This document shows positions 43,639 through 54,829 of a stretch of 62,137 nt of DNA, one piece after another. Position 1 is the first letter of the stretch. Every line of letters begins with the position of its first letter. Below the pieces are notes generated by a model, which was not told the DNA's origin, did not search any database, and saw only the letters and a program-made list of their open reading frames with translations. Source of the DNA: Mycoemilia scoparia (lineage: Eukaryota > Kickxellomycota > Kickxellomycetes > Kickxellales > Kickxellaceae); NCBI GenBank assembly GCA_027575805.1, contig JANBPU010000097.1, forward strand, positions 1 to 62,137, in the 5' to 3' direction. The translations under genes and the position numbers were made by a program.

Positions 43639-44140
43639 ATAACTGACCAATGATTATTATTACTAACATGACTAGAACCTTCTGCAGGCACAAGATGGCT
43701 GAACTGAAATGCACAGGTAAAACTTTTACCGAAACGGAGTAGAGATGCAAGTCTGCTGAAGCACGAAGGACCAAGACGAAGTGTGGGGGGAAGACACCTT
43801 GTTCCTTATAAATAGGACTCCATAAGATCGATTAAAGTATTATGCTAACCAAACAAACAAGAAATTAAAATCAAAATCAAAAGAGATTGGAGGGATTACC
43901 CAAACAATCACTTGCTTGGTCACACCACGTTTATAATAGAAGCATACTAGAACTCATATCCATCCGAACCATCAATAACTAACTAAAATCCAAGAAATTC
44001 TATCCAAAAAATGTATTGGAAGATTGAAAGGAGCCGTGGCCGGAGAATCCATCTTTTTAAGCCATTTATCAAAGATCACAAAAACAAACAACCAGCAAGG
44101 CAAAGGCAAAAACTATGCATTATATTAATTAAGCTGACTG

Positions 44141-44276
44141 TATGGAAATGTTTCGCCAGAGACTGCTGAATCTAGGGTAGGCAGAAATGGGCCCTCAGGA
44201 GCTGCATAGCAAATGGCTTGTGATTGGGTCATAACCAGAGGGCCCATTTTGCTCATGGCCTTGTGAACTCTGACCA
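44141..44276. mobile_element. MITE-like element, family 2
   Basis: About 135 bp: GGTAGGCAGAAATGGGCCCT...GAGCTGCATAGCAAATGGC...GATTGGGTCATAACC...AGGGCCCATTTTGCTCATGG, then CCTTGTGAACTCTGACCAT. The GGCAGAAATGGGCCCT and AGGGCCCATTTTGC blocks are inverted copies. Confidence 0.72.
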
Positions 44277-46149
44277 TACTATGGTTTAGCAAAGAATCAA
44301 AGCGTAACAAAACACATAATCACGAGTAGTTTATGGAAAATAGTGATTTTGATAAAGGCCCATAAAAGAAGCAGCGGTAAACGATAGGAAGATAAAACAG
44401 GCCACAAAGAGCAATTCTCTGGGATAAAAGGAACAAAACAATGGAAATTCTACAAAAACATTGGCCACCAAAGGTTTTCGACATCCAATCAAGGGCTGGG
44501 TTTTTAATGTGCTGTCTAAAGGTAGGTACGATAATTAGCAAAGAGGAACTTTGGGACGAAATGTTGAAGTGTTTATTGGTGGTGGGCCCTAGATTTGGTC
44601 GTATAATGCCGTGCGTATGGGTTTGTGTATGTGCTGTCTTGGCTGAATTGGCGTGTAATGCCGCATTCCCTCTTTAATATTGCCTATACATTCATATAAA
44701 GCAAACAGAGATGGTGTAGTCATAATTGAGGGTAAATATTCTCTCTCTCTCTCTCTTTTTTTTTCTTGATCTATTTTTAACCACATTTCTATTTGGACCT
44801 TCTCAATTATCGAGTATATATATTTCAATAACACAGCAGCAACAGCAGCATAGTAGCAACATTACAGTTTTTGAGGTTGTGCACGCGTTAAAACACACAC
44901 ACATATCGGTCTTTAATCAGTCCACACCAGAGCCATTGCCAAAAAAACCACATAGTACTGAGAAAACAAACAAGTATTTGCAGGTAGGAAAAGTTGTCCA
45001 AATTCAAACAAATAACAAACCTGTATTTATTGTGGCTGTGTGTCCCATTGAGAGTCACCCACAGTGGTCGCCCTTACTCTGGTGTTTCCAAGGCAATGGT
45101 GATCAAAATATCATTGTTGTGGTTTGTATATCCAGCAAAAGTTCATACCATCCGCACTACATTTGCCTTTCAGCCTTCTGTCCATTGCTTGCTTAAGTAT
45201 TCCTTACTTCCCACCACCTCCGTTGCCACCATATTTCATTCAGCTGCATTTCCACTCCGCTTTATTGTTTTTTATCTATAACCAACCCTTTCCTCGACTT
45301 TGCTATTGTCATATCATACCTTAACTTTCTCTCTCTGGGGAGCTTTTGATATCTGCTACGCTTGACAATAGCCTGCTAATACTAATAATAATCTTGTTAT
45401 TTTCCGGCTCTGGGAACTTTTTTGTTTTAGAATCCTTCTGGAAATACTCCTAGGCTCGCATATCATTATCATATTCCAGTTACTTGGCGCCGCATGCTTG
45501 CCAAGTCTTTTCCTTCACACCAAAACCATTAATTGAAAACGACCATACCAATAGCAGCCGCCAGGTAGTATAGAAAGGCCCGACTTTTGATACTGAATAC
45601 ACATACCAAGTCTTGCCGCGCGCTGCTATTTCGCCCCAAATTGCTACTACATTACACATTGTCCATTAAATTCTGTCTTGGTAATATGTAAGTACACATT
45701 GCTTTAAATTCGATTCTTTTGCCCATTCCTTTTCACTCATTTTGCCCCTAATACCATTGCGATATGTTTACTATTTGACAAAGTTCATATGCCGCTAGAC
45801 CTTCTTTCATTTCCTTTCCCTAAAATTTATTTCTTTATATTTTACTCTATTATCCGGATCACACGTATGGCTATGTAAATACTATTCTCACACGACTTAA
45901 TATGCGCATAGTATATTTTTATGTGTATATTACGTTTGTGTGTGCGTGTATGTGAATTGAAAAAGTTTTCTATTTATATTCTGGATATGCCATCATAGTC
46001 CCACCATTTTATTGATTGGATCTTTCTAACTTTTCGTCTTTCTCTCTTTACATGCTTCCTATATAATAGTCCGTATATAGATAGAAGCGTCCATTGATAG
46101 TAATAATACCGATTCACATATTTGTAGACCTCTCAAATAACAAAACGAG

Positions 46150-47232
46150 ATGTTTATAAAGGGTCACAATATAACGTTCAAAACCATCCTCGAATGGGGC
46201 ATTAAATATATACGTCGCCACTGGTGGCTAGATCTAACCTGCATAATATTCCTAGTATGCCTGGTCATAGTCTTTGGTCTCTCCTACTACTTTATGAACG
46301 TTATGGCCAACGTAGCCAGTCAACGTAGCAAACTGATCGAAGACGACCTCGGTTTCAGACCCACCCTCCCCGACGTTGGTTTCGAATTCATCGGCTACAT
46401 CAAACAGCTCTGGCTTACTGACTTATTCGACATCCTAATGTTCATCCCCACAGTGCTTTTAATCATCACCCACCCCCGGCCATGGAGAGTTATTTCCCGC
46501 ACCCTGTTGGCCTGGGGACTAGCTTCCCTTGTCCGTATCACCACGGTTGCAATTACATCGGTACCCGACCCCCGTCCCGGATGCGAATATGTTGAGGGAA
46601 ATGTATTTACCCACTTTACGTTGCACCGTTGTGGTGATGCCATTTATTCTGGCCACACATTGATTTACATTATTTGCGGCATGGTTTGGGCATCATTTTC
46701 GCCCCGTAAATGGCTGTGGAGAGGTGTTTGTTTCTTGATCTGGTGTGGTGCTATTGCTGGATCAGTTATTGTATTGGCTAACCGAGCTCATTATTCGATT
46801 GATGTCCTTTTGGCCTGGTATATTGGATGTGGGTGTTGGTATCTTGTTGCTTGGTTCTGGTACTGGCAGGTTACAAAGAAGGGCCGCTTGCTGTTGATCG
46901 AGTTCCCCATGGGTGTTGGCCGTCACCGCGAATCTGATACCGAGAATATGGTTCGTAAGCGTCGACTTGAAATTGGTCTTGATGAGAATGGCAAACCTTT
47001 TGATGTTGCTAAGCTTTTGGTTTATGCTGATAATGCTTCTAACCACGACCTAAGATCTGCTATCGCCTCGATTCGTGATGATGATGGTGGTGATCAGGGA
47101 ATGACCCAAAGGCGTAGTGTTAATGATATTGAAAATAATATTCATAGTAGACATATAGACACTGCTGACACCGTAACCACTGATAATACTGCAAACGGTA
47201 GTGTCAATCCCAATATCATCGGTGAAAAATAA
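46150..47232 (+). CDS. PAP2-type sphingolipid synthase-like membrane protein (SMS-related)
   Basis: 360 aa, about six membrane helices. Sphingomyelin-synthase-family motifs are in order: R-IT-TVAITSVPDPRPGC (D2-like), CGDAIYSGHT (D3, residues 161-170) and HYSIDVLLAWYI (D4, 214-225). The expected triad is His169, His214 and Asp218. Such enzymes move a head group between phospholipid and ceramide, or hydrolyse lipid phosphates, at Golgi or plasma membranes. Fungi usually make inositol-phosphoceramide, so the product here is open. An N-terminal helix begins near 25. The tail after about 255 is hydrophilic and disordered. Single exon. Confidence 0.85.
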   Translation: MFIKGHNITFKTILEWGIKYIRRHWWLDLTCIIFLVCLVIVFGLSYYFMNVMANVASQRSKLIEDDLGFRPTLPDVGFEFIGYIKQLWLTDLFDILMFIPTVLLIITHPRPWRVISRTLLAWGLASLVRITTVAITSVPDPRPGCEYVEGNVFTHFTLHRCGDAIYSGHTLIYIICGMVWASFSPRKWLWRGVCFLIWCGAIAGSVIVLANRAHYSIDVLLAWYIGCGCWYLVAWFWYWQVTKKGRLLLIEFPMGVGRHRESDTENMVRKRRLEIGLDENGKPFDVAKLLVYADNASNHDLRSAIASIRDDDGGDQGMTQRRSVNDIENNIHSRHIDTADTVTTDNTANGSVNPNIIGEK

Positions 47233-47394
47233 CCTTCTTACCACCTAACCACACCACTATTATATAATATTTTATTCCAAAATAATATTAACATTTTTTA
47301 TATTTGTTTGTGTCTAGTACATTCCCTTTTGATATTTTATAATACATTTGGTTTATCCAATTGGATTCTTTATTATCGTTATCTAACAAGAAAG

Positions 47395-47494
47395 ATGGGT
47401 GATTATTTTTGAAGGGTGAATGCTTGATAATCAACTGCGATTGCGCCTATAATCATTGGCCTCCAAAAGATACCCTTCAAAAATGATTGCCCAT
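47395..47494. mobile_element. MITE-like element, family 1
   Basis: ATGGGTGATTATTTTTGAAG, variant arm TGCTTGATAATCAACT, degraded core GCGATTGCGCCTATAATCAT, GGCCTCCAAAAGAT arm, and ACCCTTCAAAAATGATTGCCC, then AT. Lies 163 bp after the PAP2 stop codon. Confidence 0.8.
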
Positions 47495-47598
47495 ATATCA
47501 AGAAGAAGCTGTCTAGCATTCTTCAATTGTACAATGTCGCCCTCCTTGGCATTGTATTCTCGCAATTGGTTCCTGTAGCTATGGCTACACCGACTCAT
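47431..47598 (-). CDS. Possible 55-aa ORF ending inside a MITE
   Basis: ATG at 47598 opens MSRCSHSYRNQLREYNAKEG, then DIVQLKNARQLLLD. It continues into the MITE, whose sequence supplies about the last 20 residues and the stop. The first 35 residues look protein-like (charged and amphipathic). TTTATATCTC lies 30-40 bp upstream on the same strand. No family is recognised and chance cannot be excluded. Confidence 0.25.
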   Translation of the reverse strand: MSRCSHSYRNQLREYNAKEGDIVQLKNARQLLLDIWAIIFEGYLLEANDYRRNRS

Positions 47599-47896
47599 GC
47601 GAAGAGACAAGAGCTTAGAGATATAAACCCCCTCCCCCTCCTATTTCAAAGCCACCAGTTGATGCTAAAATCATTGATGGTTAAATAGTAACTTCAAATT
47701 AAAGTACCTTTAGAAAAACAGACTTGCTTTTAGTATTTCTATTGTTCTTCTATATGCAATTTACAATTTACAAATATTCAAATGTGATATTGAAATAGAT
47801 TTTATAAGATTAGAGAGTTATCTCTATGAAAGAAAAAGAATATCATGGAGCTCTTGGTACTTACTACAAAAGCGCATAGCTATAAATGCTTAGTAT

Positions 47897-48015
47897 ATGG
47901 ATCATAACCTTTGGCCACCAAAAGTCACCCTTCAAAAATTATAATTCATATTACTCAGCTAAATAGATGTCCAGTTTTACTAGTGAACTTTCACCTTTCA
48001 AAAATAATCATTTGT
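47897..48015. mobile_element. Rearranged MITE sequence (family 1); border of cassette B
   Basis: A truncated element with only the GGCCACCAAAAGTCACCC arm (47897 to about 47951) is followed by only the GATGTCCAGTTTTACTAGTG arm and a CACCTTTCAAAAATAATC end (to 48015). It corresponds to the intact border at 35377-35493. It looks like one element broken by another or by deletion. Confidence 0.65.
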
Positions 48016-48914
48016 ATTATACTTTGTGTCTTTGTAATGCTTGTTTTGGCATGAATACAAAGTAATTCAAAACAATTTGAATGACAGAGCTATAAATTTC
48101 AAGCAATTTATAGATAAATCCTTAGCAAAAATGGTACTTTACAGGTTCAAGTCCATCAATGTAATAGGATTCCAATTCCTCTCCGTAAAATTGGTTAAAC
48201 ATGTTTTTATTCCATCTTCGTATTTTTTTGCTGTGCAAGATGTTCAGGAGGTTATGAAAGAAATAGAATAATTGAAGTGTCTATAGGTTTATAGAGGTTT
48301 TAACACCCCAGTTTTATACTTGCGAAGCAAACTTGGATGTGCACATAAGTTAGCTGATAGCAATGAATAAATATTGATGCCTCCACATATCCTTTGATCT
48401 ACTTTGATGGCTGTGGTGCAATACTGGTACTTTTTGATGATGGTAAAAATATGCCATGTCCACTATCAATTTTTAATATATCAATGGCCCATTAGGAAAA
48501 TATTAAATGTAAAATTGACACGTCTTGGATACCCACATTGTGCAGCACTTTTTAAAATGTTGATCAAACCCAATAGTTTATTTTGACTCCAAATTCAATT
48601 TCTTCATTATTCCATGTTTGAGACTCAACAAGTGTCATTTTCCAACTGAACCTTATAATGACTTCTAATAGTGCTACCTAGAGCATTATTATATAATTTA
48701 CTATGGATGCATCATTTGACATATAAGCATCATGACCCTATCGAATTGCAGCCACAAAATGATTTATATGTTTAGTTGGTGAATAGCATTTTTTAGGAGG
48801 CAGTCAACTTGATGCCCATTTGCTACTAAGGCTACTGCATTTACAGATGCCACTTAAATTGCAAAGCGATGATAAAATGACACGATTAAAGTGCATATAA
48901 AACTATGAGCACAT
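48016..48914. repeat. Cassette B: inverted, internally deleted copy of 34117-35376
   Basis: Reverse complement matches cassette A along its length, with scattered substitutions and one 341-bp gap. The gap falls at a single GACTTGAA (48153-48146) that is present twice in A (34897 and 35238). The promoter part is retained. Confidence 0.85.
48122..48202 (-). pseudogene. Deleted copy of the orphan cassette gene
   Basis: The start region aligns with 34848 onward (GEELESYYID shared). The deletion has removed the rest of exon 1, the intron and most of exon 2, and the remaining frame ends after 26 codons. The 5' codons also differ (MFNQFY versus MLGLFH). Treated as a non-functional relic. Confidence 0.6.
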
Positions 48915-49003
48915 ATGAATGAATATTTTTGAAGGGTGCATGTTGATAGGGGCAATCCCAGCCAAATGAGTGACTCTATAGCCCTTCAAAAATAACCACC
49001 CAT
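48915..49003. mobile_element. MITE-like element, family 1 (short form); border of cassette B
   Basis: ATGAATGAATATTTTTGAAG, CATGTTGATA arm, core GGGGCAATCCCAGCCAAATG, AGTGACTCTATAG arm, CCCTTCAAAAATAACCACCC. Inverted equivalent of 34027-34116. Confidence 0.85.
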
Positions 49004-50199
49004 ATTTATTTATAACCCAAAATAGCCAATCGTATTGTATTCTTATACATTGAAAATGAAGCCAATTTCACTCAACTGTTAATACATAAAATATAGATTG
49101 AATTGGGATATTCTCGAATAGCAAACATTTGAAATTTGTTGAGCTCTGTATTCAAAAGAGCCATCTCTAAATAATTACTATAAATTTCACATAGACTTCC
49201 ATGATTTCTAATTAATTGCTTTGAAGAGAAAAATTATCCGAAAAGACTTGGCTGCTGATAGTATATGCATGTACAAGCAATCTTTTTGCTGGCATGCTTA
49301 TAATATATCCCAACACTGCGACTTATTCAAAAATCAACACTAAACATTGCTTGTAGAAAAATAAAGACTTGATAGCATCAGCACCATTCAACATTATAAT
49401 CACAGATAATAATATTCATAAAATCTCAAAACACGGTTGACTTTAAAATAAGCACAGTAATCTATTCTTGATAATTCATATGGCAAAAATTTTGGGAGTT
49501 GAAAATATCAATAGATATTCTAAAGGAAAAACACTGTGGGGATCAAAGAATCCGCAAAGAGAAGGGTCTGATCAAATCTCTTGTTTAAGCGGCCACCACC
49601 GTCCTTACTGTCTATAACTTGTGCGAGAAGCTTTTTATATAACCAGCCCTGTTGCTAGAAGCAAAGAAACTGTAAAGAAGGAAATCTATGCATGATTTCA
49701 AGAAATGTGATAATTTGAAGATTTCAATCAAGACTTCTTGCAGGCACTTGATGTGGAAATGGAATCCGTATGAATACAAAGCACTCCTGGATCAAGTTTA
49801 ACGGTGTCCTATAATTCTCCCTTTTTTACACCAGCAGGACTTGTGTTTGGTTTCACAAAAATTGATATGATTTGAAGTCGGTATGGATACCTATGATCTT
49901 CTTCCTTTGCTTCAAGGATTCAAGGCGCATACATCTGAAGCCGTGTGTTTGGCTTAAACTAGCAGCACATCTCTGTGTGCCCTACACATGTGTACTTTGA
50001 GAATACATTATAGCTTAAAAGATACGTCTATTTCTATTTCTTTTTGAATTCGAGGTCTTTGTTTTTTCTCTCTAATTCGTTTCTACAATCACATACTGTT
50101 ACATTCCTAATATTTGAAAGCCAAACCTGCTAAGCGGATATATATTTATATATAATTTAGAGGTTGATATAATTATCATAGCATACAACTAGTAGTAAA
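49004..50199. other. Intergenic region, no gene seen
   Basis: AT-rich sequence before the wall-protein gene. No ORF of note, no RNA gene, no MITE. The final 200 bp are pyrimidine-rich and probably form its promoter and leader. Confidence 0.5.
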
Positions 50200-51505
50200 A
50201 TGGTTAGGAAATTCAGTCTACTATCAGCGGTATTTGCCGCCACGCTTCAATACCAGGTTATTGCAACTCCAATGGTTGATATGATGCTAACCCCACTAAG
50301 CATACCCGAGTCTCTCCCACCACCACCACAACCACCCACCCAGCCTGGCCCTGTTGTAAGCCCCTTAGCCCAACAACAGAATGTTGCTCCACAGCAGCAG
50401 CAGCAGCAACAACAACAACGGCTCAGCTCTCCTATTCCATTGATTGATAGTGCCAATGACTATGGCGTTGTGACCGTTACAACCAATGTTCCAAATGTCG
50501 TTTATGCCACTGTCACTGAACAGCCACAGCAGCCACAGGTACAGCCTGCCCCCTCACTGCCTGATACTGACATCTATCATGACCAACCGGCCGATGTCAC
50601 TGTTACCACTACCTGTTACCCAACTGTCTATGTTACTGTCACTGCCCCACCAACCAACGCTCCTGCTAACAATGGTGGCTATAACACTCAACAGCCTAAT
50701 GGCAAAACTCCCATCACTGTTACCGTAACTGGGACCGGCACAACAATGACCACAACCATCCTTACTACCACTACACCCACCAGCCAGGCAGGCTCCAATG
50801 GACTTGGTCAATATACAACAATGACTATTCCTCAAATGCAAGTCAACGGAACCGCTCCTATGAGCACGAACTCGGAAGTACCTACCAATACTGGTGGTGC
50901 AGTTATTGGCTGGGATGGTATCAACAGCAGCAGCAATAATAACCACAACGGAAGCTCCAATAACGCCACACCCCAAGTCATTTATCACTGGGATGGAAAA
51001 CTAGAAACTGTCAGTGCTGATGGGCCAGTAATCCCAGCTCCTTCCATCCAGCCATCTCCTGGTGGTGCCAGCACCAATAACAACACTAGTGTATCTATCG
51101 ATTCTGATGATGTAGTTCCAATGCTTCCATCTTCAGTGTCTCCTCAAGCGTCTGAGTCCCAGCTATCTGGTGTTTCTGGTAGCAATGTAATAGATACCAG
51201 CAATGTTGTTCCAATACTTCCACCAACAATGCCAACCAACCCTCTCCCTACCAACGCATCCGTCGGTTCATCTTCTTCAATGCAGTATCCTGGATCCCAA
51301 GTCCCTAGCAATATCCTCGTTGATCCAATCAACCAAGGTAATCCCGGTAGTGTCTACAGCAATGGTCAACAACCAGATCAACCAACCCCTCAAACTAACC
51401 CTGGTGGAGCTATGGTTCCTGCACCACAGCCACAAAACTCATATAACGTTCAGCCACAACCTGAACCAATTTCTGATATTATGACAATTATGGACCAGCA
51501 GCAGC

Positions 51506-51549
<44 letters not shown>

Positions 51550-51714
51550 CCTCAACCACAGCAACAGTATGTTAACCCATCAGTTAACCAGGTTCAGCAG
51601 CCACAACAGCTTAAACAGATCGACCAAGCAGGCATTCCACCTAATCCCCAAGACACAATAACATTTCCAGACCTGATTCCACCCACAAGCATTATGGCCG
51701 ACGAATTAAAGTAA
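50200..51714 (+). CDS. Secreted Pro/Gln/Thr-rich cell-wall-type protein
   Basis: 504 aa, no intron. A classical signal peptide (KFSLLSAVFAATLQYQVIA, residues about 4-22) is followed by low-complexity sequence. There is a poly-Pro patch, a Gln-rich patch near 65 and two VTVTT-x-(V/Y)-P-x-VY(V/A)TVT repeats near 95 and 145. A Thr-rich stretch and a poly-Gln run at about residues 433-452 (CAG/CAA mixture, 51496-51549) follow. Repeated TTCYPTVYVTVTAP-like units resemble those of fungal mannoproteins and suggest heavy O-glycosylation. No GPI-signal helix is seen at the C-terminus (IPPTSIMADELK), so it is probably soluble or trapped in the wall. Function not known. Confidence 0.75.
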
Positions 51715-51926
51715 CTTTTTCATCAACTTAATATAACACTTACATATACTTTAATTTGGCCTTTTTGTATCTAGGACGTAATCAAACTTCTGCATACATA
51801 TATAGAATTATATGCTTTTAATTCAATTTATTTATTTTAGTTCGTTTTATATTTGTTAATTTTTTCTACATATTTTTATTCAATGTTGCTATAATTAGTG
51901 TTATTGTTATCAAACAATTAAATGAT

Positions 51927-52028
51927 ATGGGCAATAATTTTTGAAGGATGCCTGTTGGTGGCTAACAATTATAGGGGGGAAATCACAGCCAAAATGGGTG
52001 ACTAACTCTTCAAAAATAATTTCCCACC
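51927..52028. mobile_element. MITE-like element, family 1
   Basis: ATGGGCAATAATTTTTGAAG, TGTTGGTGGCTAACAATTAT arm, core AGGGGGGAAATCACAGCC, GGGTGACTAA arm, and CTCTTCAAAAATAATTTCCC. It lies 213 bp after the stop of the wall-protein gene. Confidence 0.8.
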
Positions 52029-52549
52029 TTCAAGGAATACGCAATGATATTTATTTTTATTTTTTGGAATTAGAAACTAATCTCACTAAAGAATCAGACT
52101 GAAATGAAAAATTGAATAAATTGGTTTATAATTAGATCACATTAATAATGACGCAAATCACAAATTATCGATCAATTGGTCTTAGATCCTATACTATTAC
52201 CAGACCTGGAAGACTGTCTTCTACTCCTATCAGAAATGATTGCGTGTATCTGTGTGTGTGTATGTGTTTTTTCTAGTATTCGATCATTGCTTACCATTAA
52301 AAAGTAACAAAAGACTCCTTTAACCTTCTTTTTCGCCCACTCACTTATACACGCCCACTCACTTTCTTTCCCTCCTATTTTACAGCTTAGTGTACATAAA
52401 GAATACCCTGTATTCCTAAAAAAGACTCATTTTATTTTCATTCTTTCGTTAATACTACTACTACTACTACTATTCCTACCACAAGGGTGGAATTATATAA
52501 TACATAAACGCGTGCGCGAGTGACACATTAATAGAAATTTAGACATAAA

Positions 52550-53520
52550 ATGGAAGGTCGAGCTGGAATTAAAAGTAAGTAGCACAACACAAAAATGCTC
52601 AACAAAATATTTGCATTTAGCTACTTATTAAATGCAATGTAAATGAGGAGAGAATTTGTATATGGGTACTAACTAGAATAATGTCTACTTATTTCCTTAC
52701 TGTAGCGTGAGTTAACCCCCCTAAAAACAATATATATATATGCACGAAAAGCAGACATATTTATGTGTCATTATAAAACTAAACTAACGAAAAATATTTA
52801 TATCGTTAAACTTTGTAATTCTATGAAAATGATATGATAATAACAATAATAATAATAATAGAATCACCGCTCTTGCACTTTTCTTTGCCATTGGGTTTCT
52901 ATTAATTATTCTGTCATGGGCGATGCACACGTAAGTTTAGGTTGCTACCACACAAATACTTGTGTGCTTCTAATATATTTGAACTAAATGATTGTTGTTA
53001 CGTCTCTTTTCATTTAGGAGTTGGCTCACTATGCTCGTTGCATTGATTTACTTGATGGCACCCCTTCCAAATATGATCTTTGGAAGATACACTACAAATG
53101 ACCCGTTGGCCGATGTATCCTCGTCTATTAGCGATGTTGGCCGTTTCCTGACCGCCATGCTGGTTGTTTCTGGATTTGGTAAGCTCTATAATATATATTT
53201 ATATTTACCTAACGAATGGGAACACCGCGATGCCTACCCCTAAATACTCTAACTCATTTGGTTATTGGGACTGTGTCTTTGTAGGGCTGCCTATCGTTTT
53301 GGCTCACGCCGGAGTTGTAAGTTTAACAACCAAGACATCCTTAAAATTATATCCACCTCTCCATCAGCTGCTAACAAACAGTACTACTACAATATGTTCA
53401 TTTGCTAAATAGATCGAGACAGGAGCCATGTTGATGAGCATATCAGGCGGTCTGCTAGTTTATGGATCTATTCTCGCATTCCTTTACTTCTTCCAGCCAC
53501 CTACTGATCAGTTTTATTAA
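52550..53520 (+). CDS. VPS55: Vps55 / LEPROT-family endosomal membrane protein
   Basis: Four-helix protein of late endosomes that acts with Vps68 in sorting to the vacuole. Five exons: 52550-52578, 52862-52930, 53018-53178, 53285-53316 and 53413-53520, total 132 aa, the family length. MEGRAGIKSKI aligns with the AGIK start of human LEPROTL1. TALALFFAIGFLLIILSWA is TM1, WLTMLVALIYLMAPLPNMIF TM2, FLTAMLVVSGFGLPIVLAHAGVI TM3 with the family GLPIV(L/F)A motif, and GGLLVYGSILAFLYFF TM4. The first intron must use a GTAGCA donor, because the nearby GTAAGT would break the frame. Exon 4 is only 32 bp. Confidence 0.92.
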
Positions 53521-53839
53521 TTATTAGCATACATGAGCAATTTTTGATGTATTACCTACCAACAGCATTTATACACTACTTACTATATAAAGCTTTTCTC
53601 TCTTTACAAATAACTACAATGGCACTTTTATATTTATTTTGGAATCAAAAAAAATAGCAGGGGTGTAAAATAGCCAAAACTGTGATAAAGGAGGGAGAAA
53701 CACAACTAGAAACAAAAATAAAACAGTAAATATACGGGCGTGGCATATAGGCGAAATGAAATGTAAAAATAAATTTAAGCAAGATGATGATGATGGTGAC
53801 GATATGATGATGCGGAAGCCAACAATGTTCTATGACAAA

Positions 53840-54829
53840 CTACACCTCAAATGGGCTCTTTTCCCAATAAAGAAGCTGGTGCCTCTGGAAAGTCCCGCCC
53901 ATCAATCCAAGCACAAGCGTCGCAACAATCTCCGACATAGTGCCACGGTTAATATGGTAGAAAGCATCAGGGTAAGCATGGGTGAAGAAAGCCAAATGGA
54001 CAATCCATCCAGTCCTAGCAAAACAGTCAACGCCAATCATGAACAAATACGCCCCAATAACCGGATACACAGTCGGGGCCATATACCTAGGATGGAACAG
54101 ATTCAAAAACACGCCAAAAATAACCCAAAAGCACGTATACGCGGCTCTCCCTCCATTGCTGGTCACCAGCCCATTTTCATAGAACGAAAGGGTATAAAAC
54201 GAGAATGCAATTCCTGCCATACCCCCCTGGAATATGAGAGCGTAGTTTTCCCGGATATGCCAGCAGCTAAATGGCTTGACCAGCAGCATTGCGAGTCCGC
54301 CGATGATCATGGCCAAAAACAGATATAAGAGCCTACGTGGCATGTTGCTGGGGTGGGGTGGATTGACTTTAACTCCAACATAGTAGGCAACCGCGAACCA
54401 TACAATCCAGATCGATGAGTATAGGGTGATTTTTGGGTGACGGTGGGCAAGGAATGTGTAGAATAATCCTAGTATTATCAATACTACACCAGAAACTGCG
54501 GCATCTCCTTGGACTTTGTTGGTATAGTATCCATTGGATATCGTTGATTCTAAAGGAAGGAAGGAAGAAGGGAAGTGGAGGTTTGAATTAGAATATTGTT
54601 GAATATTCGCAATTTGTTTGGGCTTTATTCAAATAAAAACGTATATTGCTGGTTATGTAGACTTACCAGGTCGATCTCCACCCGCTGCTTCGACAACTTT
54701 GATAGCATTTATGGCCATCAATGAAGTTAACAATGCTGAAATTGCTAGCATTCGGCCTCCCAATGACATACCCAAGACTCCACTTCGCCTGACACTCCCA
54801 TCATTATTGGAACTATTTTTACGTGTCAT
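53840..54829 (-). CDS. Multi-pass membrane protein, TM7S3/TM198 (DUF4203)-like
   Basis: Two exons, 54829-54667 and 54549-53840, phase 1, 290 aa. Start MTRKNSS at 54829 is preferred over a longer in-frame Met at 54913. A signal-like helix (GGRMLAISALLTSLMAINAI) is followed by a short luminal segment. Then come about seven helices beginning AVSGVVLIILGLFYTFLAHRHPKITL. That start is the usual opening of TM7S3/TM198 domains, with the conserved 'SG-hydrophobic-LG...GHR' pattern. Later helices contain LLYLFLAMIIGGLAMLL and MSEIVATLVLGLMGG. Function in fungi is unknown. The assignment rests on pattern, not on a search. Confidence 0.7.

Larger units (their letters stand above)
43422..46149. other. 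2.7-kb intergenic region with MITEs
   Basis: Starts with a (GT)n run at 43424-43451, then MITE family 1 (43520) and family 2 (44141), a CT run near 44740, and about 900 bp of pyrimidine-rich sequence leading to the PAP2 gene. The frames at 44441-44677 and 44726-45196 do not show domains or coherent splicing. Confidence 0.45.

Noticed and set aside
44441..44677. 78-codon frame beginning MEILQKHWPP
   Set aside because: The first half looks protein-like, but the end is a low-complexity Cys/Val run. No promoter, intron or family support.
44726..45196. 156-codon plus-strand frame in the 43.4-46.1 kb gap
   Set aside because: It starts in a CT microsatellite, has no domain, and competes with two equally long overlapping frames.
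48041..48271. 76-codon plus-strand frame across cassette B
   Set aside because: Antisense to the deleted orphan gene and not open in cassette A.
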